Origin: Culex pipiens pallens
Taxonomy: Eukaryota > Arthropoda > Insecta > Diptera > Culicidae
Direction: 5' to 3'
Length of the DNA stretch: 64,000 nucleotides
Assembly (NCBI RefSeq): GCF_016801865.2
Contig: NC_068937.1
Coordinates: 72,133,601 to 72,197,600 of the forward strand
In this document: positions 21,503 to 34,038 of the stretch, one piece after another
Layout of the letters: each line of letters starts with the position of its first letter
How positions within the stretch are numbered: the stretch's first letter is position 1
Position numbers and translations under genes: made by a program
The notes under the pieces: model-generated
Told to the model about the DNA's origin: nothing
What the model saw: the letters and a program-made list of their open reading frames with translations, nothing else
Databases searched by the model: none

Positions 21503-21775
21503 CACATTACGTAACGAGGCTGCATACCTTTTGCCTCGCCGGAAACGCCTACACCGAGAAGATCCAGAGCTCAGTCGGTATCGAGGCCGTCTCGACCCGC
21601 GTCAACAAGGTGGTTAACGAGCTAAAGGTCAAGTCTGTCGAGGAACTGATCGCTTGCGGCCGTGAGATGCCGTCCGGTGGTCCTGCCACCGAGGAGAAGA
21701 AGGAAGAAAACAAGAAGGAAGTGACCGAACCGAGGAGCATGACATCATGGGCTTCAGTCTCACAGTCACATTCGT
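21503..21775 (+). pseudogene. RpLP2: Processed pseudogene of ribosomal protein P2
   Basis: The plus strand reads a near-complete acidic stalk protein: a decayed start (YV...LAGNAYTEKI), then SSVGIEAVSTRVNKVVNELK and KSVEELIACGRE, an acidic Lys/Glu hinge, and, after a frame change, the C-terminal EEHDIMGF resembling the conserved DDDMGFGLFD tail. The Ala-rich hinge is shortened. No introns are present, as expected of an mRNA-derived copy. P2 forms the GTPase-associated stalk of the large ribosomal subunit. This copy is non-functional. Confidence 0.85.
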
Positions 21776-23457
21776 TTCGGAAGTGTACTACCCGCATAGT
21801 CAAAACTATATTACTACTTTATGCCAAATAGTTACTAAACTATTTATCAAATGGTCTCTACTATTCATTAAATTGTAACTATATATGTACACTATATCCA
21901 ACCATTAATTCCATTCCCCAAATAGTTTTGGTCGATTTAACATGGGAACCCGGATAAACGAAAACTATATGAATTCTAGTGAGGACCTTAAAACAACCTT
22001 CTGAGTTATGGTCACCATTTGTAATAATGTTATTTGGCGGATCTTGATAACTATTTGTCAAATGGCCACCATAAGTAAAAGAGTTATTTTAATGTTTGTA
22101 ATGGTAAACAATTTTCTTGATGACTTTAAAAAACTATTTGAGGATGTTTACTCAAATGGTTACCCTAAATCATAAGGTGATTTTTAAGTTCAAATGGTTC
22201 ATATTGATTCACGATTACCATATAGAAACATTAAATACCCATTTGAAAAATAGTTAGAATTTGCAAAAAGCGTTTACCAAATTTGACTAAGTTTTGTTTT
22301 CAAATGAAAGAATCAAACTTTTTTGTCTGTAGCTTCATAAGGGGTTGGGTTTGTGCTGGAGTCGGATTTGGGCAACTTCCGGAACAAGATTTTGTCTGAC
22401 TAAGTTGCCGGAAAAGTGTACGATCTACTCAACGATGGTGGGGCTGATAAAAGCGAAGAATTACAACTTTGGCGGAGATTTTGTGAACCATATGGTAAAG
22501 GCATTCACTATACGGTGAAGTGTTCGTCGTGCAGCTGCACCAGTAGTACCAAGTTATGTGGACATCATTTGGCTTACTTGGTCCTGGATTTTACCCACAT
22601 TTGAGCTGCCAAAGAAAGCCAATTCGAAGTTTACCAATTTTAATTGACAGAATTTAAACCAACAAAAAGAGAAAACAAACTGAGGAGCTCAAGAACAAAA
22701 AGGCTCGAAAATGTCGGTTCTTTTTGATGCGCTACAATTCCTTTGAGTTTCGTTGACGATTCAATTTTAAGCATATCATGTTTGTGATAATTGTTACTTT
22801 ATTTCAATTGTATGAGCGAATCATTTTTCAACAGTTGATAATTTTGGATTTACGGCATATTTGCAACGAGCGTAGCGAGAGAAGAGAAACGAAAGAGCGC
22901 GCCAGGCAGAGTATTATTACTGTGCTTTGCGCGCTCTCTCGTTTCTCCTCTCGCTATGCTCGTTACCTGCACTCGTTGCAGGCTGGCGCAGGCAAAAACA
23001 GTCTGAAGTGAAACGTTTGTGCGGCTGGTTGTTGTCTACGTTTTGTGCGCAGGTATAATTTTCAAACAAATCATTTGATTTACCAGATACTTTGTTTACA
23101 TTTTTCTTGTTGATCATTTCAGCGCCGTGGAGAACTTGAAACAACGGAACAGCTGGTGCTGGAGGATTCGATCGGCAATCAACAGAGATCTTGGCGGTAG
23201 CCGACCGACAAAACAAAATCGAAGCGAACGCACGAATGGCATTAATCAAGGAAATCATTTGAATCAACAGATAAGTACACATATTTTAATGTTACATTAT
23301 ACTCGATACTTTGTGATTTTTTTTCTTATTTTTTCAGGTTTGGACGACTTTGGCAGTATGATCAACTGAACAGAATCGGCAATCAAGCCGAAAAAGTCCT
23401 AATATTATTGTTGTGAACCATCCGTCAAAAAGTGAACAATTCAGTAAAAAATAGGTA

Positions 23458-25504
23458 CCCGGATAAACGAAAACTATATGAATTCAAGTGAGGACCTTTA
23501 AACAACCTTATGAGTTATGGTCACCATTTGTAATAATGTTATTTGTCGGACCTTGATAACTATTTGTCAAATGGTCACCATAAGTAATAGAGTTATTTTA
23601 ATGTTTGTAATGGTAAACAATTATCTAGATGACTTTAAAAAACTATTTGAGGACTATTTGAGGATGTTTACTCAAATGGTTACCCTAAATCATAAGGTGA
23701 TTTTTATGTTCAAATGGTTCATATTGAATCACGATTACCATATAGAAACATTAAATACCCATTTGAAAAATAGTTAGAATTTGCAAAAAGCGTTTACCAA
23801 ATTTGAATAAGTTTTGTTTTCAAATGAAAGAATCAAACTTTTTTGTCTGTAGCTTCATAAGGGGTTGGGTTTGTGCTGGAGTCGGATTTGGGCAACTTCC
23901 GGAACAAGATTTTGTCTGACTAAGTTGCCGGAAAAGTGTACGATCTACTCAACGATGGTGGGGCTGATAAAAGTTAAGAATTACACTTTTGGCGGAGATT
24001 TTGTGAACCATACGCACTCACTATACGGAGAAGTGAAGTGTCGTGCAGCTGCACCAGTAGTACCAAGTTATGTGGACATCATTTGGCTTACTTGGCCCTG
24101 GATTTTACCCACATTTGAGCTGCCAAAGAAAGAAATCCGAAGTTTATTAATTTTAGTTGACAGAATCTAAACCAACAAAAAGAGAAAACAAACTGAGGAG
24201 CTCAAGAACAAAGAGGCGCGAAAATGTCGGTTCCTTTTGATGCGCTACAATTCCTTTGAGTTTCGTTGGCGATTCAATTTTAAGCATATCATGTTTGTGA
24301 TAATTGTTACTTTATTTCAATTGTATGAGCGAATCATTTTTCAACAGTTGATAATTTTGGATTTACGGCATATTTGCGAGAGCAGGTAACGAGCGTAGCG
24401 AGAGAAGAGAAACGAAAGAGCGCGCCAGGCAGAGTATTATTACTCTGCTTTGAGCGCTCTCTCGTTTCTCTTCTCTCGCTATGCTCGTTACCTGCACTCG
24501 TTGCAGGCTGGCGCAGGCAAAAACAGTCTGAAGTGAAACGTTTGTGCGGCTGGTTGTTGTCTACGTTTTGTGCGCAGGTATAATTTTCAAACAAATCATT
24601 TGATTTACCAGATACTTTGTTTAAATTTTTCTTGTTGATCATTTCAGCGCTGTGGAGAACTTGAAACAACGGAACAGCTGGTGCTGGAGGATTCGGCGGC
24701 AGCCGACCGACAAAACAAATTCGAAGCGAAGGCACGATTGGCATTAATCAAGGAAATCATTTGAATCATCAGATAAGTACACATATTTGAATGTTACATT
24801 CTACTCGATACTTTGTGATTTTTTTTCTTCTTATTTTTTCAGGTTTGGACGACTTTGGCAGTATGATCAACCGAACAGAATCGGCAATCAACTAGAATTA
24901 AAGCCAAAAAAGTTTCAATATTATTGTTGTGAACCATCCGTCAAAAAGTGAACAATTCTGTATAAAATAGGTAGGTAAAAAATGCTAGAAAAACTATTAA
25001 AAACCATTTGAAAACAATTTCTCAAATAGTGGAACTGGGAGAAAATTATAGAAATAACCTTAAATAACCATGTGAAAACTATTTCTAAAATAGTAGCGCT
25101 CGGTAAAAATAGCAAGAAAAACCCTAAAAAACCACTTACGAACCATTTGTAAAACAGTAGCAGCAAGGTTAAAAATTGTAAGAAAAACCTTAAAATACCA
25201 TTTAAAACCCATTTCTGAAACAGTAAAAACCGGAGGAAAAAGGTCGCTTCCACGCGAAAATTAACTTTATTTTTACCATTACACAAATGGTAATCTGACG
25301 AAACGTTGTTCGGAGATTTTTAAGGTTACCGTTGCTAACCACCCTCATCTCAGATGGTCGAACTTTATGAAAAATGGTAAGGTACCATTTCCGATATGGT
25401 ATTTTAAAGGTTTTCCTACCATTTTTCAAATAGTGGTTATGATCTCTGAAATGGTGAGTAAACCATTTAACAAAAAGTTTTTTTAAGGTTCTCGTTTATG
25501 CGGG
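23458..25504. mobile_element. DNA transposon copy 2, inserted in copy 1, duplication TA
   Basis: 2,047 bp with the same ends as copy 1, flanked by TA (23456-23457, 25505-25506). Excising it with one TA rebuilds AATAGGTAGGTAA, exactly the text at the same place in the sister copies (about 24968 and 27067). It contains the exon-like segment at 24648-24764, and a 45-bp-arm hairpin at about 24376-24500 made of CGAGCGTAGCGAGAG and its complement. Stops interrupt other possible frames, so it is probably non-autonomous. Confidence 0.9.
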
Positions 25505-28159
25505 TAGGTAAGAAAAACTTATAAAAACTATTTCAAAATTATTTCTCAAAAAGTAGTAAATTCCCGGATAAACGAAAACTATATGAATTCTGGTGAGGAC
25601 CTTAAAACAACCTTATGAGTTATGGTCACCATTTGTAATAATGTTATTTGGCGGACCTTGATAACTATTTGTCAAATGGTTACCATTAGTAATAGAGTTA
25701 TTTGAATGTTTGTAATGGTCAACTATTTTCTTGATGACTGTAAAAAACTATTTGAGGATGTTTACTTAAATGATTACCCTAAATCATAAGGTGATTTTTA
25801 AGTTCAAATGGTTCATATTGATTCACGATTACCAAATAGAAACATTAAATACCCATTTGAAAAATAGTTAGAATTTGCAAAAAGCGTTTACCAAATTTGA
25901 CTAAGTTTTGTTTTCAAATGAAAGAATTAAACTTTTTTGTCTATAGCTTCATAAGGGGTTGGGTTTGTGCTGGAGTCGGATTTGGGCAACTTCCGGAACA
26001 AGATTTTGTCTGACTAAGTTGCCGGAAAAGTGTACGATCTACTCAACGATGGTGGGGCTGATAAAAGCGAAGAATGACAACTTTGGCGGAGAGTTTGTGA
26101 ACCATATGGTAAAGGCATTCACTTTACGGTGAAGTGTTCGTCGTGCAGCTGCACCAGTAGTACCAAGTTGTGTGGACATCATTTGGCTTACTTGGCCCTG
26201 GATTTTACCCACATTTGAGCTGCCAAAGAAAGCCAATCCGAAGTTTACCAATTTTAATTGACAGAATCTAAACCAACAAAAAGAGAAAACAAACTGAGGA
26301 GCTCAAGAACAAAAAGGCTCGAAAATATCGGTTCCTTTTGATGCGCTACAATTCCTTTGAGTTTCGTTGACGATTCAATTTTAAGCGTATCATGTTTGTG
26401 ATAATTGTTACTTTATTTCAATTGAATGAGCGAATCATTTTTCAACAGTTGATAATTTTGGATTTACGGCATATTTGCGAGAGCAGGTAACGAGCGTAGC
26501 GAGAGAAGAGAAACGAAAGAGCGCGCCAGGCAGAGTATTATTACTCTGCTTTGCGCGCTCTCTCGTTTCTCTTCTCTCACTATGCTCGTTACCTGCACTC
26601 GTTGCAGGCTGGCGCAGGCAAAAACAGTCTGAAGTGAAACGTTTGTGCGGCTGGTTGTTGTCTACGTTTTGTGCGCAGGTATAATTTTCAAACAAATCAT
26701 TTAATTTGCCAGATACTTTGTTTAAATTTTTCTTGTTGATCATTTCAGCGCCGTGGAGAACTTGAAACAACGGAACAGCTTGTGCTGGAGGATTCGGCGG
26801 CAGCCGACCGACAAAACTAAATCGAAGCGAACGCACGATTGGCATTAATCAAGGAAATCATTTGAATCATCAGATAAGTACATATATTTGAATGTTACAT
26901 TCTACTCGATACTTTGTGATTTTTTTTCTTATTTTTTCAGGTTTGGACGACTTTGGCAGTATGATCAACCGAACAGAATCGGCAATCGACTAGAATTAAA
27001 GCCAAAAAAGTTTTAATATTATTGTTGTGAACCATCCGTCAAAAAGTGAACAATTTTGTAAAAATTAGGTAGGTAAAAAATGCTAGAAAAACTATTAAAA
27101 ACCATTTGAAAACTATTTCTCAAATAGTGGAACTGGGAGAAAATTAAAGAATTAACCTTGAATAACCATGTGAAAACTATTTCTAAAATAGTAGCGCTCG
27201 GTAAAAATAGCAAGAAAAACCCTAAAAACAATTTACGAACCATTTGTAAAACAGTAGCAGCAAGGTTAAAAATTGTAAGAAAAACCTTATAATACCATTT
27301 AAAAACCGTTTCTGAAACAGTAAAAACCGGAGGAAAAAGGTCCCCGGATGAACGAGGATGATTTAGTGACCATAAAGAAACATTAAATTACTTTTTGGGA
27401 AATGGTGACGATTTGTCAAATTGTTGGTTCGAAAATATGGAGTTATGTTTTCACAAATCGTCAGTATTTGGAAAATTGTTAATTTAAATTTTAAATGCTG
27501 CAAGAATTTGATCATATTCCTGATTATGAATTAATTATTTGACAGATCTTGTGTTTTTAGGGAGCATACAACATGTAAAATCTTAGTGTAACACCTTGTC
27601 CCAGTACCAAAAATGACCTAATAAAAATAATTTTATGAAAAAAAATAAATCTTAGGGTAACACCTCGTATAACGCGTTGTTTGTGTACATAGTATTGCCA
27701 ATTTTGCACCTAATTCGACGCACAGCCAGACAATATTTATTTACACCTCTAAATGCACACGCCAGAATGCACACCCCCTCTCCACCCCGCTTGCCTACTG
27801 TGGTGAGTGTCCAGGATAAAAGCTATCATCGATTCGAAGCAGAGCTTTGGGGTGTGTGTCTCAGACAGTTTTTTTCATCTGTAGAGCTTTCCACAAGTTG
27901 CACGATTGTCTAAATATTGCTGCAATCTGCAATATTTTTAACTAAACCGATTCTCAACAATTTGCTTAGACTGCATTTTCAAAATAAAGTTTCATGCGTT
28001 TCAATGCCGTTGGTTGCATCCAACTTTTTAATGCATTCCACTTGTATCCAACATTGCATAACATAGATCGACTTAATTAATCGATCGACATGATCGACAT
28101 AAATGGCCAAACCCCCTTTGGAACATCTGTCAAAACAAAAAGCTGTCGCTGCTGCAAGA

Positions 28160-29307
28160 CTTCAAAGGTGTGGTGCATAATAATTGTGGTGGCCGATTCC
28201 GGACCCTGTTGCGCGCGTGCAATCTGCTGTTTATCGAGATTGTCCGGTTCGCGACGAATGTTTTGGATGAGCTGCTTCAGTCGGAACTGCCGCAGGCGGA
28301 CCGGGTGCCGGAGCTGAAGGACAACGAGCAGGCTGAGGTGCTGTACAATCTGTTTCAACTGCTGTTGAAGAAGCTCCGCCGGTTTGCAGGGAGTCGTTTG
28401 TTGAGTAAGTTGGAACATGTTTCGTTTAATTATTTTGAGAAGATTACAATCTTTTTTTTTTCAGCGTAATCTGGTGCGAACCCTGCAGATTCTGGAGTAC
28501 TGCGAAGCGTCCATTGCGCCGATCGCTGGCGGCGTGATGCTGCTGTACGAAGAGTTTGACATCGCTTCGTGTTGATCCCGGTGTTGATCAAGGAACTGAT
28601 CGAGCTGCTCAACGTGGACGCGACCGACAGCCAAACGGCAAAGCACATGAGCCAGTTTCTGGAGCCGGAAATGCTCGCTCTGGAGCTTATCAGTCCACAT
28701 TTGTCCACGCTGAGCGACGAACTGAGGAACCTGGAATCTTACGTGGTGCGCAACTGTGTCCTGCAGATCATGGGCGAAGCCATCGTGACCGAGCTGACCT
28801 AGGAGGAACTGGCCGATGACCTGAAAAAAGCGCGATGACTTCCTGCATGATTTGTTCAACCACACGATGGACGTTTCGGCCCATGTTCGCTCGAAGGTGC
28901 TTCAGATTAGGTACTACATCCAGGGCCAGAACGCGGTTCCACTTAGCTGGCAGCACCAGGTGCTGGAAGGTGCCGTCGAACGGCTCGAGGGCAAGTCACT
29001 GCTGGTGCGCAAGAACTCGATCGCGTTGATCAAAGCCTTCCTCGAGCATAATCCGTTCTCCGCTAAGCTCTCCCTGGCGGAACTTCGCAAGCAGTATGGG
29101 ACGGAAGACGGCCAGATGCACGATATTCGAAACAAGATGGCGAAAACGAGGAAAACGAAGTCAACTTCCTGAAGGATTCGATCCTGTTTGGGATCAAGAG
29201 AACCGAAAGTGGAGTGCAGCAGAATGAGCAGTTCCAGTGCCGGGCGGACGAACTGTACGACGTGCTGACGCGGCAGGACATGGTGCAGCATTTACGCAGG
29301 GTCATGT

Positions 29308-29310
<3 letters not shown>
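28160..29310 (+). pseudogene. Cap-D2: Condensin subunit Cap-D2 (NCAPD2) pseudogene fragment
   Basis: HEAT-repeat text of the condensin I regulatory subunit is clear: ESYVVRNCVLQIMGE, DVSAHVRSKVLQI, NAVPLSWQ, LVRKNSIALIKAFLEHNPF and SAKLSLAELRKQY, in family order. A GT-AG intron (about 28404-28465) remains, so this is a genomic copy and not a retrocopy. It is dead: a frame change near 28563, a TAG at 28799, an extra base in the A run near 28825 and another shift near 29140. It is cut short at a GA dinucleotide run. The parental gene should be elsewhere in the genome. Confidence 0.85.

Positions 29311-29344
<34 letters not shown>
29310..29344. repeat. (AG)n microsatellite
   Basis: Seventeen AG dinucleotides in a row at the 3' limit of the Cap-D2 fragment. 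It probably marks the breakpoint of the capture or an expansion at it. Confidence 0.97.
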
Positions 29345-29346
<2 letters not shown>

Positions 29347-32325
29347 GTATTTTGTTTATAACGTTCCGTTTTTGATAAACTCACAGCTTGAAACTTGTCG
29401 CAAGTTCGTGCTGTTTGGTGGCAACGTAACCGGCAAGAACAGAAAGATTGTGCCGAACAAAAAGATCATTCAGGCAGCTAAATTTATTTGAAAACGATGT
29501 TTTTTTGTTATATCTCAGTAACTTTTCAAAATGGTATTAAATTAAAAATGCGGAATGCAGCATTTTGTTTTGTATTTTACACCAAAAACTTGAATGTTGT
29601 GAAAGGCTATTCTACAAAGCGTGCGCTCTCTCTCTCTTGTATTTATATTTCTGTTTTCGCCCGTCGCGCGCAGCGACAAACAAAAGAGCTCTGCGCTGAA
29701 TGTTGACAAGTCGAAATTCCTCTTGTTTTGGTGCGTTTCGTCGTGGTCGTCGCGGTTCGCGATTGTTTATGAGCATCTTCACTATTTTCGCGTTCGTGTG
29801 TTGTGTTTTCAAAAGTGAGGGTAAAAAGAACTGCCTTCCATCCTCACAGCAATTATTGGCTGCATTTGTTTACATCCGTGAGCAGCTAGAAAAAAGCAGC
29901 GGGTTCAAAGGAGACAATTGAGTGGTTTTCCGGATCGTTTGTTTCCAGAAGTGTCTGCTTCTAGAGTGCTCCAGCACGTTTGTTTACTTTCCAGAACTGA
30001 CCTTCGAATCAACCAGAACAAATCAACCGGAAAACCACGCAAATTTTTATTAAATTTTAATGCAAACAAACATGTTTTTTTTTTTCAGATTTCGACGAAA
30101 AGTACCTTTCCACATTTGCAATTCCGACCCTGGCTGCCACCAACAAGGACGCGTTTTTAGCGACAGATTCTCTCGGTGAATCCCGGATTGTGTGGACCTG
30201 ATCTTGTGCACACTAGTCGACATTGTCGAGTATGGTCGTGGGCAAAGGTCGTCGCGGTCAATTAGATAGGTATATTTAGCTTATCTTCCCTCCTCCTCCT
30301 CGTACTCCTCTTGAGTAACATTTGAAAGGGTTGATACTCTTTCGACCATTCATTCCATGTGTTTAAGTGTAACTAAAGGCCGTAAGAGTATGTCGTACCG
30401 CCCCTTTTCAAATGTTGCTCCTAATTTGTTAAATTTACCTCTCGGAATTGATACTTGCGATTTCTTTTTCTATTCCACAGAACTGAAATCCGGATATCAA
30501 TCTAGGTTTCTATGAAGCAGAAGAAATCTAATTGTCCCTACAAAGGTAAAGTTTGGAACGAAAGGATTCTTCTATAGCAAAATTCAAATCAGCTGGAGTT
30601 CTTTTCGAGCGGCCAAGCCGCAGTTGATATTCTGTTGACGGAGCTGCCAATAGAACCAATGCTGCCCGAGAAATTATGTTCTCTAAATTCTCCCATTTCA
30701 AATGTAAAACTCGATTTATTCCCAGATTTTGTATCGAGGATGTAATTTATTCAACGTAGAGTGGAATATCACCATGGAACTTGAATATTATATTGTAAAT
30801 AAATAAATTGTGGTTTATTTTGTTTTGTTTTTTCAAGGTTTGTACTTTTATCTAACTCGAAGCTTCCAAACTACGGATAACCGGCGTGAAACAGCTACGC
30901 CGTTTTTTTCGCAAGCGATTTCAAGTCAAGCAGAGTACCTGATCGATGGCGAAGATGGAGCTGGCATCGCAAATGCTACCGTTGTGCTGGATGGGACGTA
31001 CGACTTTGTTCAACCTCCTGCTGTAGCGAAAGTTTCCTTGAGATTTTTTGAGTTTAGAATTAGAAATGCCTTTTTTTACAAGTCAAACCTTTAGACAAAC
31101 GCAATACATCTTCTTCCCTGAATTAAACACCTGTTAAAAGTAACCCCCTTTTTTAGCTTAGGATTATTCGATCATTGTACAACTAAAATGACAATAAATT
31201 AAAATATTTGGACAAAGTAAAACTGTACTGTTTTTTTGCTCAAAATCCCGAAAACCCATAAAAAATGATGTTAATTGGAATTGTTACAGCTATTTCCCAA
31301 AATGTAACGCGCCATGAAAAATCACTCTAATAACTATTTAAAACCATAAAAATACCATTTGAGAAATGGTGAAATCCCTAAAATATATACGCAAAAATGA
31401 ACTTTCAAAAAGAATTTGACAAAGTGTCGCTAGAAGAAAAAATCAAATAGTGAATATTGCTAACAACATATATGGGGAATAGTTCACTATTTGAGAGACA
31501 GTGACGAATTAAAAAAAATATTTACCAAATAGTTGCTATACAATTTGGTAAAAGGTTGATTGAATATTTAACAAATGATTTTCAAACGGTTTTTTTCTAT
31601 GCGGGTCGCTTCCACGCGAAAATTAACTTTATTTTTACCATTACACAAATGGTAATCTGACGAAACGTTGTATGGAGATTTTTAAGGTTACCGTTGCTAA
31701 CCACCCTCAATTCAGATGGTCGAACTTTATGATAAATGGTAGGGTACCATTTCCAATATGGTATTTTAAAGGTTTTCCTACCATTTTTGAAATAGTGGTT
31801 ACGATCTCTGAAATGGTGAGGAAACCATTTAACACAAAGTTTTTTTAAGGTTCTCGTTTATGCGGGTTTGTATGATAAACTTTAATTTACCATTTGAAAA
31901 CTATTTCTTAAATAGTGAAACTGGAAAAAAAATGTAGGATTAACCTTACATAACCATATGAAAACTATTTCCAAAATAGTAGCGCTAAGTAAAAATAGCA
32001 AGAAAAACCCTAATAAACCATTTACAAACCCTTTCTAAAAAAGTAGACGCAAGGTTAAAAATTATATGAAAAACCTCAAAATACTATTTCAAAACCATTT
32101 CTCAAACATTATAACCGAGAGAAAAAGGTCGCTTTTTCGTGAAAATTTACTTTATTTTTACCATTACACAAATGGTAATTTGACGAAACGTTGTTCGGAG
32201 ATTTTTAAGGTTACCGTTGCTAACCACCCTCAATTCAGATGGTCGAACTTTATGAAAAATGGTAGGGTACCATTTCCGATATAGTATTTTTAAAGTTTTC
32301 CTACCATTTTTCAAATAGTGGTTAC

Positions 32326-34038
32326 TGTAGTGATGGAGCGTGGCATGTAGAAATGTGAGCACCCCTAGCATAATATCTTGTAGCGAACAGTAGTATTGGT
32401 GTGCTGGCATGTGCGAGAACTCGTATGGTAGTGTGAGTGACAGAAAGAAAAATAAATCAGTCTTCTGCTTTGCTTTGGCCATAAAACACGCGTTTTGAAT
32501 TGGCATCCGAAATCCAAGAGAAAACGACCGAAATATGTCCGTCTGGTCACGACAATGGCGCAAACAGCGCTCCCGACGCGAATTATAGTGAAAATTGTTT
32601 GCAAGGAAGAAATTGTTCGATGATAATGTTCATTTGCTGTGGTGTTCGACTGCTTTGGAAGCCTTAATGGCGCGTGTGTCCCTCGCAGCAGGGACCAGTG
32701 AAAAAAAAAAATAATCCTTATTGTAATCGTGTGAAACCATCGAGCAGTGATTTTGATTGATATAGGACGAAAATAACACGGAGTGTATTACCAGAGGCAA
32801 TGATTTTTTTGGTAAGTCAGTAGCGGCGTGATTGGCAAAAGCTAACAAAAAAGAACAGCAAGACGGCTGCGTTGTTTGTTTTGATTATTTTCCCTGTTCA
32901 GTTAAGCGGTGTTAGTCATGGTTGAAGTGGGACCGACACTTGTGTTAGCATTCTTATTATAGACGCTCTACTATCAGACCGATGTCAGGCCGATGTTTGA
33001 CCAAAAAGTTATTTTTTGTAGGATGAATGCTGAAAGTCGCATATGTTCCATTAAAATACGCGGCAAGGCAGCCACGAATTGCAAGCCGCACTTTTGACTA
33101 AATACGTGCTGTCAAATCCCATACTTTGTTTCGTTTTTGCTGTTGTTCTTCTACCAATCGTTGGCAATGTTGTTAGTTTTATTTTCGACTGCTCTACACT
33201 TGCTGATAATAGCTGGCAACAATGTCTACGGCACATTCTTAAATGCCGTGCGGCGTTTAAATTGTAAGGAACAGACAGTATTTTGTGGATGGCGCCGAAC
33301 AAGATCATATCCGTGGTTTTAAAAATAGATGATAAAGTATTTTCTGACAAGTTTTCTTACAAATAAAGACTCCGCGAAGGCGAATGGTTCAATTAGAGCC
33401 GAAACGTCAATATAGTAAACCATTTTTGATAACGATCAAAAGTGTATGATGGGCATGTAACATTGTTAATGGTTTTTGAAAATACGTTTTATGTGAATTT
33501 CTGGTAACTTAAGTGTATATATTTTTTAAAGATGTGCCCTTTAGGTTGCGGGTGCTGTGTTCAAAAGGAAATCAAATTCGTCCGACATAACTTGCATGCG
33601 TTTCAACTCTGTTTGTAAACAAAGTTGTCTCGAGGTTCCTTAGACGATTGGGCGGTTGATTGTGAGTATTTTGAGTATGAGAACCATGCAAAGGTAAGAA
33701 AGATTGTAAGAATTTCGAAAGAGTAGAGCGTGGAAGTGGACTAATAAGCTTGAGTTCCCTGAGAGGGTAGAGCATGAAAGAAGGATCAGTAAGCTTGAGT
33801 CCCCTGAGAGGGTAGAGCGCGGAAGTTGGATCAAAAAGGCTCGAGTCCCCTGAGAGGGTAGAGAGCGGAAGTTGGATCAAAAAGCTTGAGTCCCTTGAGA
33901 GGGTAGAGCGCGGAAGTTGGATCAAATGCTTGAGTCCCTTGAGAGGGTAGAGCGTGGAAGTTGGATCAAAAAGCTCGAGTCCCCTGAGAGGGTAGAGCAT
34001 GAATGAAGGACCAGTAAGCTTGTCGTCTGGTCACGACA
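32326..34038 (+). mobile_element. Deleted LTR retrotransposon, 5-bp duplication GTTAC
   Basis: The insert starts TGTAGTGATGG and ends GGTCACGACA, flanked by GTTAC (32321-32325 and 34039-34043). Removal restores AGTGGTTACGATCTCTG of the host element. The end text GTCTGGTCACGACA also occurs at 32541-32554. Position 32326-32554 is therefore a 5' LTR of about 229 bp, followed after one or two bases by a TGGCGC... primer-binding-like sequence. Only the last bases of the 3' LTR remain. No gag or pol frame is left in the 1.5-kb interior. Confidence 0.82.
33720..34022. repeat. 45-bp tandem repeat inside the LTR element
   Basis: About seven units of 44-46 bp with the constant part CTTGAGTCCCCTGAGAGGGT and a variable GTAGAGCGCGGAAGTTGG part. 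Reading frames across it are by-products of the repeat. Confidence 0.9.

Larger units (their letters stand above)
27343..31605. mobile_element. 4.26-kb related transposon carrying a host gene fragment
   Basis: It starts CCCGGATGAACGAGG and ends TTTTTTTCTATGCGGG, a diverged form of the same termini, flanked by TC on both sides (27341-27342, 31606-31607). Excision rebuilds AAAAAGGTCGCTTCC, which is the uninterrupted text of copy 2 at 25236-25250. The interior holds a condensin Cap-D2 pseudogene, a dinucleotide run and other exon-like stretches (an acceptor before TTTCGACGAAAAGTACC at about 30091; a frame at 30837-31094) that I cannot name. ACCATTT-type subterminal repeats appear at 31320-31605. 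No transposase is visible. Confidence 0.85.
25563..31866. mobile_element. DNA transposon copy 3, inserted in copy 1, duplication TT
   Basis: Same ends as copies 1 and 2, flanked by TT (25561-25562 and 31867-31868). Its own sequence is 25563-27342 plus 31608-31866, about 2.04 kb. The hairpin (about 26476-26600) and the exon-like tail (about 26749-26864) repeat those of copy 2. It is split by the longer element at 27343. Confidence 0.88.

Noticed and set aside
24334..24744. 136-codon minus-strand frames in transposon copies 2 and 3
   Set aside because: They cross a hairpin and a GT-AG intron of the opposite strand; the Arg/Glu-rich text comes from the GAGCG palindrome.
33572..34000. A 142-codon minus-strand frame of repeated STLSGDSS-like text
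   Set aside because: It follows directly from the 45-bp tandem repeat and has no conserved domain.
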